64,000 nt of DNA from an uncultured Phascolarctobacterium sp. (GCA_900544795.1 UQWM01000005.1:46024-110023), one strand, 5' to 3'. Counted from the first letter of the stretch, positions 22,360 through 31,635 are shown. Notes: a model not told the origin generated them from the sequence alone. Numbers and translations are program-made.

Positions 22360-23964
22360 ATGGAACAGATGTATGATGTTATCATCATCGGTGGCGGGCC
22401 TGCGGGCCTGGCCGCTGCTGTTTATATGGCGCGGGCGCAGTATAAGACGCTGGTCATTGAAAAAGAGAAGATCGGTGGTTTGATAACGATCACTTCGGAG
22501 GTGGTAAATTACCCAGGTGTTTTAAAAACCAGTGGTAAGGAACTGACGGAGCAGATGCGTTTGCAGGCCGAGAGCTTTGGGGCGGAGTTTTTATTGGCAG
22601 AAGCGCTGGAAAGCAAGCTGGACGCTGATATCAAAGAAGTGCGCACTGATAAGGGTACTTTTAAAGCTTTAGGCGTGATCATGGCGATGGGCGCCGTACC
22701 GCGGCAGGTGGGCTTCACCGGCGAGGCTGAATACCGTGGACGCGGCGTTGCTTACTGCGCTACCTGTGATGGTGAATTTTTTACAGGGTTGGATGTGTTT
22801 GTTGTGGGTGGTGGTTTTGCCGCTGCCGAAGAAGCTATATTTTTGACCCGCTATGCCCGGCATGTAACGGTGTTGGTGCGGGGTGATGATTTTACCTGCG
22901 CCGGGTCTATTGCCGACGAGGTGAAGGAGCACGAGCAAATAACGGTGCTGTACAATACTGCGATGGTGGAAGTGGGCGGCGGTGACGTGCTGCGCTACGC
23001 CGTGTATGAAAACTGTGTGACTGGTGAGCGTACCCGTTATGAGACCCCTGACGCTACCTTTGGCGTGTTTGTTTTTGCAGGCTATGTGCCTGTGGGTGGC
23101 CCTGTTTTAGAGGGGCTGGCAACTGACTGCGAAGGATATCTGGTGACTGATGGCGATCAGAAAACCAATCTGGATGGTGTGTACGGAGCCGGCGATTTGT
23201 GTATCAAAAATCTGCGGCAGGTTGTAACGGCGGTGTCGGATGGTGCTAAAGCGGCCACTTCGCTGGAAAAATATGCTGCGGCGCTGCACACTAAATTGCA
23301 GCTGCCCCGTTTTGAAGTTACTAAAAAGCAGGTAGAGCAGAATCCTGCTGCCGCTGCTGATGACGGAGCTTTTATTTCGGAAGCGATCAAAGGCCAGCTG
23401 GCACCTGTTTTTAACAAATTTACGGAAGACCTGTTGCTGCGGGCTGTTTTGGATAGCAGTGCGGCAGCAACTGAGATCCGCGGCTTCCTTGATGAACTGA
23501 CGCCGCTAAGTAGCCATTTGCACTGGGAAGAAGTTGCCGGTGCTGCTGATGATGGCGCGCCTTATATTGAAATTTGCCGTGCCGCTGGCGCTTCGACAGG
23601 CTTTCGTTTTCACGGCGTGCCCGGTGGGCACGAGTTCAATTCCTTTATCGTTACGTTGTATAATGCGGCTGGGCCGGGTCAGGCTATCAGCGCAGAACAG
23701 CTGGCGGCAATCGAAGGGCTGACGGGCACTAAAAAGTTGCAGGTGGTTATATCACTGTCCTGTACGATGTGCCCTGAGTTGGTGATGGCAGCAGGCCGTT
23801 TGGCTGTAGAAAACAGCGGCATCGAGGTGGATGTGTTCGACATCAACCTGTTCCCGGGGCTGCGTGAGCAGCACGCGATCATGAGCGTGCCCTGTATTAT
23901 TTATGATGGCAGGGTAAGCTTTGGTAAAAAGAATATTGATGAACTGCTGAAGCTGATTAGCTAA
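22360..23964 (+). CDS. AhpF-type disulfide reductase with permuted domain order
   Basis: An FAD- and pyridine-nucleotide-dependent reductase predicted to recycle AhpC. The N-terminal 310 residues are thioredoxin-reductase-like: FAD motif GGGPAG (11-16), redox pair CATC (133-136), NAD(P)-binding GGGFAAAEEA and a C-terminal GAGDLCIKNLRQVVTAVSDG. The C-terminal 210 residues resemble the double thioredoxin-fold domain of AhpF, with CTMC at 468-471 and a cis-proline segment IMSVPCIIYDG. In classical AhpF that domain is at the N-terminus, so the order here is swapped. Length is 534 residues, close to AhpF. It follows ahpC by 2 bases and ends at a terminator. Confidence 0.88.
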   Translation: MEQMYDVIIIGGGPAGLAAAVYMARAQYKTLVIEKEKIGGLITITSEVVNYPGVLKTSGKELTEQMRLQAESFGAEFLLAEALESKLDADIKEVRTDKGTFKALGVIMAMGAVPRQVGFTGEAEYRGRGVAYCATCDGEFFTGLDVFVVGGGFAAAEEAIFLTRYARHVTVLVRGDDFTCAGSIADEVKEHEQITVLYNTAMVEVGGGDVLRYAVYENCVTGERTRYETPDATFGVFVFAGYVPVGGPVLEGLATDCEGYLVTDGDQKTNLDGVYGAGDLCIKNLRQVVTAVSDGAKAATSLEKYAAALHTKLQLPRFEVTKKQVEQNPAAAADDGAFISEAIKGQLAPVFNKFTEDLLLRAVLDSSAAATEIRGFLDELTPLSSHLHWEEVAGAADDGAPYIEICRAAGASTGFRFHGVPGGHEFNSFIVTLYNAAGPGQAISAEQLAAIEGLTGTKKLQVVISLSCTMCPELVMAAGRLAVENSGIEVDVFDINLFPGLREQHAIMSVPCIIYDGRVSFGKKNIDELLKLIS

Positions 23965-23977
23965 GGCATAAGGTAAA

Positions 23978-24015
23978 ATAAAAAGGTTCACCGTCTAAGC
24001 GGTGAACCTTTTTGT
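23978..24015. terminator. bidirectional terminator between the ahpC operon and potD
   Basis: Stem AAAAGGTTCACCG / CGGTGAACCTTTT with a 6-base loop, A- and T-run flanks, between converging operons. Confidence 0.9.
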
Positions 24016-24026
24016 TTGCAATCAGA

Positions 24027-25097
24027 TTACTGGCCTGCCTTCAGCTCGGTCCAGTAGCGGTCATACATAGTGATACCATCACCGATATCTACCAGCCATT
24101 CGCCTTTGGGGATACTTTCTTTACCGATTTTCAGCATAGGATCGTCCAGATAGGCCTGAGAATGGTATTTAAGGGCTTCGTCGTTAGGATTAGCGCAGCT
24201 CATAAATTCCCAGTTTTTGGCGCTTACCTGTGGGTCATACATATAGTTGATAAATTTTTCAGCCAGTTCTTTGTTTTTGCAGTCTTTAGGGATGGAAAAA
24301 TTGTCGGACCAGATCAGCGAACCCTGATCGGGAACTACAAAGCCGACATCTTTATTTTCTTTATAGGTGAAGGCTGCGTCGCCTGACCACATAATACCGA
24401 TCCAGCCTTCTTCAGCAATGAATTTCTGTTTCAGGTTTTCGGTATCGTAGGCGATGACACTGCTGTTGAGCTGTTTTAAGTCTTTGAAAGCAGTTTCGAC
24501 CTGTGCCGGGTCAACAGTATTGTTAGACCAGCCGTGTTTTTTAAGGGCAACACTGAAAACTTCGCGGCAGTCGTTGAGAAGCAGCACATGCCCTTTATAT
24601 TCAGGCTTCCACAGGTCGTCCCATTTGGTGGGAGCATCTTTAACATATTTTTTATTGTAGATGATACCGGTTATGCCGGTAGTGAAGGGCAGGGTGTATT
24701 CACCTGTCGGGTCGAAGGGCAGCTTGCGTAAATTGGTGTTGATATATTTGGCATTGGGGATCTTAGCCAGGTCCAGCTTCTCCAGCATCGACAGCTTTAG
24801 CATCGTAGTGACCATGTAGTCGGATGGCATGATGATATCGAACTGTGCGCCGCCGGCCTGTATTTTTGCCAGGAGTTCTTCATTGTTAGAAAAAACGTCG
24901 TAGGTGATCTTGCAGTTGTTTTCTTTTTCAAAGGTGGCGATAACTTCGGGAGCAAAATAATCGGACCAGCCGTACAGGTTCAGTACCTGAGGTTTGCCAG
25001 CATCGGCGGTGTTTTTAGCGCCGTTATCGCTGCCACATCCGGAAAACAGCAGGGCAGAGCAGCAAAGAGTGGCCAGCAGAGCGGTGATTTTTTTCAT
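24027..25097 (-). CDS. potD: spermidine/putrescine-binding lipoprotein (second copy)
   Basis: Substrate-binding component of a polyamine ABC importer, delivering spermidine or putrescine to the PotBC permease. The signal sequence ends in a lipobox (LLFSGCG), so it is a lipoprotein. PotD-type segments follow: LNLYGWSDYFAPEVI, LLAKIQAGGAQFDIIMPSDYM and EGWIGIMWSGDAAFTY. The ATG at 25097 lies 8 bases after AAAGGA; an in-frame ATG 9 bases earlier overlaps that site. It is the last gene of the unit and closely resembles the neighbouring potD along its length. A minus-strand terminator lies between the two copies, so this copy may be less expressed or independently transcribed. Confidence 0.93.
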   Translation of the reverse strand: MKKITALLATLCCSALLFSGCGSDNGAKNTADAGKPQVLNLYGWSDYFAPEVIATFEKENNCKITYDVFSNNEELLAKIQAGGAQFDIIMPSDYMVTTMLKLSMLEKLDLAKIPNAKYINTNLRKLPFDPTGEYTLPFTTGITGIIYNKKYVKDAPTKWDDLWKPEYKGHVLLLNDCREVFSVALKKHGWSNNTVDPAQVETAFKDLKQLNSSVIAYDTENLKQKFIAEEGWIGIMWSGDAAFTYKENKDVGFVVPDQGSLIWSDNFSIPKDCKNKELAEKFINYMYDPQVSAKNWEFMSCANPNDEALKYHSQAYLDDPMLKIGKESIPKGEWLVDIGDGITMYDRYWTELKAGQ

Positions 25098-25126
25098 AAC
25101 AGTCATCCTTTCAAAATAGCCTGGTG

Positions 25127-25157
25127 CAAAAAAGGCTGCCTCGATAGAGACAGCCTT
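25127..25157 (-). terminator. terminator between the two potD genes
   Basis: Read on the minus strand, AAGGCTG pairs with CAGCCTT across a loop and is followed by a T-run. It would end or attenuate transcription after the first potD. Confidence 0.75.
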
Positions 25158-25198
25158 GTCTGAAACACATGCTTAAATAAACCGCAGTCGCCGTTGAC

Positions 25199-26269
25199 TT
25201 ATTTCGCAGTTTTGAGTTCGGTCCAGTAACGGTCGTACATTGGCAGGGCTTCGCCGATATCGATGAGCCATTCGCCTTTGTCGATGTTGTCGATACCTAC
25301 TTTGAGCATTGGGTCGTTGCGGAATTCTTCACTGTGGAATTCCATTGCCTTTTCGTTGGGGTCGTTGTAGCCGATATATTCGTAGTTTTTAGCGCTTACT
25401 TTAGGCTCGTAGATAAAGTTGATGAATTTTTCGGCCAGGACTTTGTTTTTAGCGCCTTTGGGGATAGCGAAGGTGTCGGCCCAAATAGTAGCGCCTTCTT
25501 TAGGAATAACAAAACCGATATTTTTGTTGTCTTTATAGGTATAGGAAGCATCACCGGACCACATGGTTCCGATCCAGGCTTCTTCAGCGATGAATTTTTG
25601 TTTGATAGTATCGGTATCGAAAGCCAGCACGTTGGGCGCCAGGGTTTTCAGGTCATCAAAGGCCTGCTGTACTTGCGCCTGGTCGGTGGAGTTGTTGGAA
25701 TAGCCGTTTTTCTTCAGTGCCATGCCAATGACCTCGCGGTTATCGTTGAGCAGGATCACGCGTCCTTTATATTCCGGGTTCCACAGGTCTGCCCAGGAAG
25801 TTGGTGCTTCTTTGATAAAGTTTTTGTTGTAGACGATACCAGTGATGCCCCAGGTATAAACCAGGGAATGTTTGCCGGTAGGGTCGTAAACAGGAGCTTT
25901 TAAGCTGCTGACGATGTTTTTAGCGTTGGGGATATTGTTTTGGTCAAGCTCTTCCAGCAGGTTCAGCTTCAGCATGGTGGCCACCATGTAGTCTGAAGGT
26001 TGGATCAGGTCATACTGTGCGCCGCCGGCCTGTATTTTTGCCAGCAGTTCTTCATTGTTAGCAAAAACGTCGTAATTTACTTTGCAGTTGTTTTGCTTTT
26101 CAAATTCGGCAATGACCTCCGGATCGAAGTTGTCTGCCCAGCTGAACAGGTTCAGAACTTGCTTTTCGCCGCTAGCGGGAGCTGCTGCGTCCTTTTTGGG
26201 AGCGTCACCGCCGCAGCCTGCGAGAGTCAACGTTAAAACAGCGATGAGGAAAACCAAAAGTTTTTTCAT
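25199..26269 (-). CDS. potD: spermidine/putrescine-binding lipoprotein (first copy)
   Basis: Polyamine-binding lipoprotein directly downstream of potC. Signal peptide with lipobox LTLAGCG, then a charged Ala/Lys-rich linker. The body matches the second copy segment by segment: LNLFSWADNFDPEVI, LLAKIQAGGAQYDLIQPSDYM and EAWIGTMWSGDASYTY. The two copies differ in the ligand-contact regions, for example Ser-Trp-Ala-Asp-Asn-Phe versus Gly-Trp-Ser-Asp-Tyr-Phe near residue 45. They may therefore differ in polyamine preference. Length is 356 residues, normal for PotD. Confidence 0.94.
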   Translation of the reverse strand: MKKLLVFLIAVLTLTLAGCGGDAPKKDAAAPASGEKQVLNLFSWADNFDPEVIAEFEKQNNCKVNYDVFANNEELLAKIQAGGAQYDLIQPSDYMVATMLKLNLLEELDQNNIPNAKNIVSSLKAPVYDPTGKHSLVYTWGITGIVYNKNFIKEAPTSWADLWNPEYKGRVILLNDNREVIGMALKKNGYSNNSTDQAQVQQAFDDLKTLAPNVLAFDTDTIKQKFIAEEAWIGTMWSGDASYTYKDNKNIGFVIPKEGATIWADTFAIPKGAKNKVLAEKFINFIYEPKVSAKNYEYIGYNDPNEKAMEFHSEEFRNDPMLKVGIDNIDKGEWLIDIGEALPMYDRYWTELKTAK

Positions 26270-26332
26270 TGTCGGATCACCCTTTCATCATAAAAGAATT
26301 TTTGTTTTATTGTATCACACTTTAACGTGAGA

Positions 26333-27130
26333 TCAATCTGAGTTTTTATCGGAGCTGTGCTGCGGCTGCAGTATCTGCGCAATAACTACCAGGGTAATGG
26401 TCGCGAACATCAGTAGCGTAGATAGGGCGTTGATCTCGGGCGAGATGCCGCGCTTGACCATGGCGTAAATGTACAGGGGCAACGTGGTAGAGTTGGGGCC
26501 TGCCACAAAGAAGCTGATGATAAAGTCATCAATAGACAGGGTAAACGCTATCAGCGCGCCGGCAACGATGCCGGGCAAAGCGAGCGGGAAGGTAACATAG
26601 CGGAAGGTTTGCCACGGGGTGGCGTAAAGGTCCATTGCCGCTTGTTCCAGCTCGTGCCGCATACCTTCCAACCGTGCGTTGACAGTGATGACAACGAAGG
26701 AGACGCAGAAGGTAATGTGGGCTAAAATAAGTGTTGTTTTGCCGAGGGGCACCTGTGCCTGCGCAAATAGTACAAGCAGGGAAAGGCCCATAACGATCTC
26801 GGGGATCAGGATAGGCAGGTATAAAAGGCCGTTGATGACCGGTTTATACTTGTATTGGTAGCGATTGAGGGCGATGGCCGCAATGGTACCGAGCGTAGTG
26901 GAGGCCAGGGTCGAGATAACAGCGATAAAAAGGCTGTTGGTCAGCGCTTCCAGCACACGCCTGTTTTGGAACAGGGCTTCGTACCAGTTAAAGGTGAAGC
27001 CAGTCCAGACGGCGTTGATACGTGACTCGTTAAAAGAATACATGGCCAGGATCAAAAGCGGCAGATACAAAAAAGCCAGTATCGCCAGTGAATAGGCTAC
27101 AAGCAGGTGACTACGCCACGTTTTTTGCAT
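26333..27130 (-). CDS. potC: spermidine/putrescine ABC transporter permease
   Basis: Inner-membrane permease with six predicted membrane segments, forming the channel with PotB. The cytoplasmic EAA loop that contacts the ATPase is visible as EQAAMDLYATPWQTFRYVTF. The family signatures MYSFNESR near the N-terminus and AFTLSIDDFIISFF near the C-terminus are typical of PotC. The start is preceded by AAGGAGG at about 8 bases. It overlaps potB by 20 bases. Confidence 0.94.
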   Translation of the reverse strand: MQKTWRSHLLVAYSLAILAFLYLPLLILAMYSFNESRINAVWTGFTFNWYEALFQNRRVLEALTNSLFIAVISTLASTTLGTIAAIALNRYQYKYKPVINGLLYLPILIPEIVMGLSLLVLFAQAQVPLGKTTLILAHITFCVSFVVITVNARLEGMRHELEQAAMDLYATPWQTFRYVTFPLALPGIVAGALIAFTLSIDDFIISFFVAGPNSTTLPLYIYAMVKRGISPEINALSTLLMFATITLVVIAQILQPQHSSDKNSD

Positions 27131-27971
27131 CTTTGTCGCCTCCTTCCTGTGACTGCAGCGCCCGGTAATACAGAATAATGAGCACCAAGCTGAGCAGGGC
27201 CAGCACTATGGAAAGAGCCGAGCCGAAGGGCCAGTCGCGGGCCGACAGGAATTGATTCTGGATCAGGTTGCCGATGAGGGCCGATTTAGCGCCGCCCATC
27301 ACGTCGGGGACAACGAACATTCCCAGCGACGAGATGAAAACCAGGATAGTACCGGCGGCGATGCCGGGCATGGTCAGCGGCAGGGTGATTTTACGGAAGG
27401 CTGTCAGTGGCTTGGCGCCCAGGTCGGAAGCCGCTTCTAAAAGGCGGGTATCCAGCTGCTCGATAGAAACATAAATGGGCAGCACCATAAAGGGCAACAG
27501 GGCATAGACCATACCCAGCATGACGGCCATATCGTTATAAAGCATTTGCAGCGGCTGGTCGATAAGGCCCAGCTTTAAAAGCAGGGTGTTGACGACGCCC
27601 TGCGAACGCAGGATGATGACCCAGGCATAGGAGCGGATCAGAAAGTTGATCCAAAAAGGGATCATGACCAGGATCAGTCCGGGCTGCTGCCATTTTTTTG
27701 GCAGCTGGGCGATGGTATAAGCCAGCGGATAGCCCATCAGGATCGTGGCAATAGTTGTTACGATAGCTACGCCGAGGGTATCGGCGAAAATTTTAAGGTA
27801 CAGTGGTTCCAGAAAACGCAGATAGTTGGCAAAGGTAAAAGAAAAGATTACCTGCCCGTAAGGGGTGCGTCCGGCAAAGGACACTGCAACGACGATCAGC
27901 AGCGGTATGACGAAAAAGATGCTGAGCCAGAGCAGGGCCGGCGCTACCAGCAGTTTACCGTTTTTCATCAT
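27111..27971 (-). CDS. potB: spermidine/putrescine ABC transporter permease
   Basis: Partner permease of PotC, with six membrane segments and an EAA loop (LLEAASDLGAKPLTAFRKIT). The stretch VPDVMGGAKSALIGNLIQNQFL is a PotB signature. The start is taken as the ATG at 27971, which overlaps the potA stop (ATGATG/TGA arrangement); a longer frame to 28004 lies inside potA and is unlikely. It is coupled to both potA and potC by overlaps, so stoichiometry is probably set by translation. Confidence 0.93.
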   Translation of the reverse strand: MMKNGKLLVAPALLWLSIFFVIPLLIVVAVSFAGRTPYGQVIFSFTFANYLRFLEPLYLKIFADTLGVAIVTTIATILMGYPLAYTIAQLPKKWQQPGLILVMIPFWINFLIRSYAWVIILRSQGVVNTLLLKLGLIDQPLQMLYNDMAVMLGMVYALLPFMVLPIYVSIEQLDTRLLEAASDLGAKPLTAFRKITLPLTMPGIAAGTILVFISSLGMFVVPDVMGGAKSALIGNLIQNQFLSARDWPFGSALSIVLALLSLVLIILYYRALQSQEGGDKDAKNVA

Positions 27972-28972
27972 CGCTCTACTTTCACCTCGTCTCTTTCGTA
28001 CCACCAGATGCCCACACGTTCGTCAGGCGTCCAGCGTTTGACGTCGTCGAAATACTGGTAGGCGACTACCGTCTGATTGGAGTTGTCCAGACGGACAAAG
28101 ACCTTGTCGATGGTGCCATAAAAGACCACATCGACGACGGTACCGTAAAAAGCAGGTTCTGGATGGGCGTTGGCTTTAGCGTCGTCTTCATCCTCCTCGC
28201 AGAGGTTAAGCTTTTCGGGGCGCAGTGCCAGCGTCTTGGTTTCGGTTTCAAAGAAGTTGCTTTCACCGATGAATTTGGCAACGAACTTAGTGGACGGATA
28301 ATGATAGATGTTATCGGGATTATCGTCCTGTTCGATGACGCCCTGATTCATAACGACGATGCGGTCGGACATGGTGAGGGCTTCTTCCTGATCGTGGGTG
28401 ACGTAGATGAAGGTAAGGCCCAGACCCCGCTGCAGGTTTTTCAGCTCCAGCTGCAGGTTTTTGCGCAGTTGGTAGTCGAGTGCGCCTAAAGGTTCGTCCA
28501 GCAAAAGCACTTTAGGGTTGTTGACCAGGGCGCGGGCAATAGCGACGCGCTGCTGCTGGCCGCCTGACATTTGCTGGGGGCGGCGGTTGCGGAAATCTTC
28601 CAGCTGGGTGAGGTACAGGACTTGAGAGACCCGTTCTTTCTGCTCGTCGGTGGGAACATTTTTCATCATTAAACCAAATTTTATATTTTCCTCAACTGTC
28701 ATGTGAGGGAAAAGTGCGTAATGTTGAAATACCATATTCACATCACGTTTATAGGGCGGCAAGGCAGTGACGTTTTCGTCGTCCAGGTAAATACTGCCCT
28801 CGGTAGGGGTTTCCAGGCCGGCGATCATGCGCAGCAAAGTTGTTTTGCCACAGCCGGAAGGACCGAGCAACGTAATAAATTCTCCGTCGTAAATGGTAAG
28901 ATCAAGAGAAGGGATAATAACGTTATTACCAAATTTTTTGGTTATTCCCTGTAAACGGACCATTTCTTTCAT
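27968..28972 (-). CDS. potA: spermidine/putrescine ABC transporter ATPase
   Basis: Cytoplasmic ATPase energising polyamine import. Walker A GPSGCGKTTLL, signature MSGGQQQRVAIARAL, Walker B LLLDEPLGALD and the H-loop FIYVTHDQEE are complete. A C-terminal TOBE-like regulatory domain follows. It is the first gene of the pot unit. The start is uncertain: the ATG at 28972 begins MKEMVRLQG, the usual N-terminus of PotA, but neither it nor the upstream ATG pair at 28996-28999 has a well-placed ribosome-binding site. Confidence 0.94.
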   Translation of the reverse strand: MKEMVRLQGITKKFGNNVIIPSLDLTIYDGEFITLLGPSGCGKTTLLRMIAGLETPTEGSIYLDDENVTALPPYKRDVNMVFQHYALFPHMTVEENIKFGLMMKNVPTDEQKERVSQVLYLTQLEDFRNRRPQQMSGGQQQRVAIARALVNNPKVLLLDEPLGALDYQLRKNLQLELKNLQRGLGLTFIYVTHDQEEALTMSDRIVVMNQGVIEQDDNPDNIYHYPSTKFVAKFIGESNFFETETKTLALRPEKLNLCEEDEDDAKANAHPEPAFYGTVVDVVFYGTIDKVFVRLDNSNQTVVAYQYFDDVKRWTPDERVGIWWYERDEVKVER

Positions 28973-29030
28973 TTTTTTCGTTTCACAACCTTTCATCATG
29001 CAGATTTATGTCATACTTAGATAACAACTT

Positions 29031-29060
29031 ATTATATACAGATTTGACCTAAAATTTCAA
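29031..29060 (-). promoter_or_regulatory. pot operon promoter
   Basis: On the minus strand TTGAAA (29055-29060), an 18-base spacer and TATAAT (29031-29036), about 55 bases before the potA start. Confidence 0.6.
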
Positions 29061-29184
29061 TAATTTTTTGCAAAAATTAGAGGATTTCGGGTAAAAAACA
29101 GAGAATATTGATACTCATACGCAATAATGGCTGTTTTTGCACGTTTTTTGCGGAAAAATTCCAAAATTTGGAGGCTTTTTATTA

Positions 29185-30414
29185 ATGAAACGATTGGCAG
29201 TGGCATTGATACTATTAGTGACTGTGGTAACGGCGGGCTGTGTGGATGCCGGTAAGCGTGATAAAAAAGAACAGGCCCCGGTACCTGCAGTAACTTTGGG
29301 CATAGAGCGGGTAGACGAATATGCAAAGCTGTTTGCCGGGCAGCGGGTGGGGCTGATCACGAATCAGACCGGTGTGGACAGTAAGCTGCGCAGCAGCGAG
29401 GATATTTTGCTGGAAAAAACTAACCTGACGGGGATCTTTGTACCGGAGCATGGCCTGTTTGGCGCCGTGGCTGCCGGAGATGATGTGGACGGCGATAAAT
29501 ACAGGGGAGTGCCGGTGTATAGTTTGTACGGCGCGACCAGGCGGCCGACGGCCGAGATGCTGGATGCTATCGACGTGATGACGGTGGATATCCAGGATGT
29601 GGGCGCGCGGCATTATACTTATGTTTCGACGATGGCCTATGCGATGGAAGCTTGCGCCAAAGCGGGCAAAAAGTTTGTGGTTTTTGATCGTCCCAATCCC
29701 CTTGGTGGGATGATCGAAGGCCCGACGCTGAAAAAGGGGATGGAAAGTTTTATCGGCCTCTATCAGGTGCCTTTGCGTCACGGTATGACGATCGGCGAGT
29801 ATGCCAGGTATATCAATGAGACGCAGCAGTTGGGGTTGGATTTGACGGTAGTGCCGATGCAGGGCTGGAAACGCAGCATGTACTGGCAGGATACGGGGCT
29901 GCCGTGGGTAGGAACTTCGCCGCAGATACCGACGGCGGACACGGCGCTCTATTATGTGACAACGGGAGTTTTGGGCGATACCAATCTTTCCGTAGGTATC
30001 GGCACGGCCAAGCCTTTTTATTATGTAGGCGCGCCCTTTGCCAGGCAGGACGAAGTTGCGGAGCGGCTGAACAGATTGCAGTTGCCGGGGGTACAGTTTA
30101 GGCCGGCTGTATTCATCCCTAATTACGGGGCCTTTGCCAAGGAAGTCAATCGCGGCGTCGAGCTTTATATCACCGACCCGCAGGTCTATCGGGCAGCTTT
30201 GACCGGTGCCAGTATCCTGCGCAGCTTTGAGGAGTTGTATCCTAATAAAGTAGTCTATCCGGCCCGCTATGGCGGCGAGGGTTATAAACTGGACATTGCC
30301 CTGGGCGAGAATGCTTTGCGGGTGGGCGTGCCTTTAGAGAGGCTGCTGCCGCGCTGGGACAGGGAAGCGCAGGAGTTTGCCCAGCAGGTGCAGCCGTACC
30401 TGTTGTATAAATAA
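29185..30414 (+). CDS. NamZ-like (DUF1343) exo-beta-N-acetylmuramidase lipoprotein
   Basis: A lipoprotein signal (MKRLAVALILLVTVVTAGC) is followed by a DUF1343 domain: VGLITNQTGVD, FVPEHGLFG, VYSLYGATRRPTAEML, VDIQDVGARHYTYVSTM and FDRPNPLGG. DUF1343 proteins of the NamZ type remove N-acetylmuramic acid from the non-reducing end of cell-wall fragments, so a role in peptidoglycan recycling at the envelope is likely. Length (about 409 residues) is normal. The ATG at 29185 follows GGAGG. A longer in-frame start at 29137 would break the signal peptide. The HD gene follows after 18 bases and is probably cotranscribed. Confidence 0.87.
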   Translation: MKRLAVALILLVTVVTAGCVDAGKRDKKEQAPVPAVTLGIERVDEYAKLFAGQRVGLITNQTGVDSKLRSSEDILLEKTNLTGIFVPEHGLFGAVAAGDDVDGDKYRGVPVYSLYGATRRPTAEMLDAIDVMTVDIQDVGARHYTYVSTMAYAMEACAKAGKKFVVFDRPNPLGGMIEGPTLKKGMESFIGLYQVPLRHGMTIGEYARYINETQQLGLDLTVVPMQGWKRSMYWQDTGLPWVGTSPQIPTADTALYYVTTGVLGDTNLSVGIGTAKPFYYVGAPFARQDEVAERLNRLQLPGVQFRPAVFIPNYGAFAKEVNRGVELYITDPQVYRAALTGASILRSFEELYPNKVVYPARYGGEGYKLDIALGENALRVGVPLERLLPRWDREAQEFAQQVQPYLLYK

Positions 30415-30432
30415 GGAAAGGACTGGAAATAA

Positions 30433-31635
30433 ATGCTGAATAAGGTTTTTATAGAATTTTTATATGAGGCGGCGCATATCCAGCGCTGGAACGACCATAT
30501 ACGCCCGAACGGGTTTACCGAACTGGACAAGCAGGCCCACAAGATGATGATTTTATATGTGCTGGCCAAGTACGAGGAGCAGGACCATAAGGCGGTTTTG
30601 AATTGGCGTGCTCTGATCGAGGGCGGCATTTTTGAATTTCTGCATCGCATCGTACTGACGGATATCAAACCGCCGGTATTTCACGAGCTGATGCGGGTAC
30701 ATGGTAAAAAACTCAACAGCTGGGTTTATGAAGAATTGCAGCAGCGCATCCCGGATATGGACCCGGTGTTTATGGCGAAGATGAAGCGCCATTTTGATGA
30801 GCCACAGGAAAACTATCTGGAGAAAAAACTGTTGCGGGCGGCTCATTATTTGGCTACGCAGTGGGAGTTTGGCATTATTTACCATTTTAATCAGGGGATT
30901 TATGGGGTAGAAGAAACTAAAGCAGCTATCGAAAGTGAGATCGAAGACCATTACGACCTGGCAGGTGTGCAGAAGCTGTCGCTGAAGGGCAAGACCAGTA
31001 AATTTGTCGATCTGGTGGGGCAGCTTAGGTTCCAAAAACGTTGGGCCCAGTCTCCCAGGGTTCCGGAAACTTCGGTTATGGGGCATGTACTGATCGTAGC
31101 GTCGCTGGCCTATTTTTGCGCAGTGAAGATGCAGGCGTCGGACGAACGAATAGCCAACGACTTTTTGTGCGGTTTGTTCCACGATCTGCCCGAGGTTTTG
31201 ACCCGCGATATCATTTCACCGATCAAGCGCTCTATCAAGGGGTTGGACGATCTGATCAAGGATATCGAAAAACGGCAGGTAGCCGAAAAGCTGCTGCCAC
31301 TGCTGCCTAACGGCTGGCACGAGGATATTTTGTATTTTACCGAGGACGAATTTAGTGACCGTGCCATCGTCAATGGGGTAAAGACTAAGTGTGCGCCGGA
31401 GGAGATCGGCCTTAAGTATAATGAAAATGGTAAAGGCTATCGGGCCGTCGACGGTACGGTGCTCAAATGCTGTGACCATCTGGCTGCTTTTGTCGAGGCG
31501 TATCTTTCCATCGAATACGGTATCAGCTCCAAGCATTTGCGCAGCGGTATGGATTCTTTGCGTGAGCAGTATAAAGATAAAGTTGTCTGCGGGATAGATT
31601 TCGGCAAACTCTATGAAGAATTCCCGCTGCTTTAG
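30433..31635 (+). CDS. two-domain HD phosphohydrolase-like protein
   Basis: A cytoplasmic protein of 400 residues. The second half is a recognisable HD domain of the 5'-deoxynucleotidase/YfbR kind: VMGHVLIVASLAYF, then NDFLCGLFHDLPEVLTRD, and a closing Asp in LKCCDHLAAFVEAYL. The first half has a similar helical layout (AAHIQRWNDHIRP, LDKQAHKMMILYVLA, IFEFLHRIVLTDI) but lacks the paired His-Asp, so it looks like a degenerate duplicate. The family cleaves phosphate from nucleotides or related molecules; the substrate is unknown. It follows the NamZ-like gene closely. Confidence 0.75.
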   Translation: MLNKVFIEFLYEAAHIQRWNDHIRPNGFTELDKQAHKMMILYVLAKYEEQDHKAVLNWRALIEGGIFEFLHRIVLTDIKPPVFHELMRVHGKKLNSWVYEELQQRIPDMDPVFMAKMKRHFDEPQENYLEKKLLRAAHYLATQWEFGIIYHFNQGIYGVEETKAAIESEIEDHYDLAGVQKLSLKGKTSKFVDLVGQLRFQKRWAQSPRVPETSVMGHVLIVASLAYFCAVKMQASDERIANDFLCGLFHDLPEVLTRDIISPIKRSIKGLDDLIKDIEKRQVAEKLLPLLPNGWHEDILYFTEDEFSDRAIVNGVKTKCAPEEIGLKYNENGKGYRAVDGTVLKCCDHLAAFVEAYLSIEYGISSKHLRSGMDSLREQYKDKVVCGIDFGKLYEEFPLL

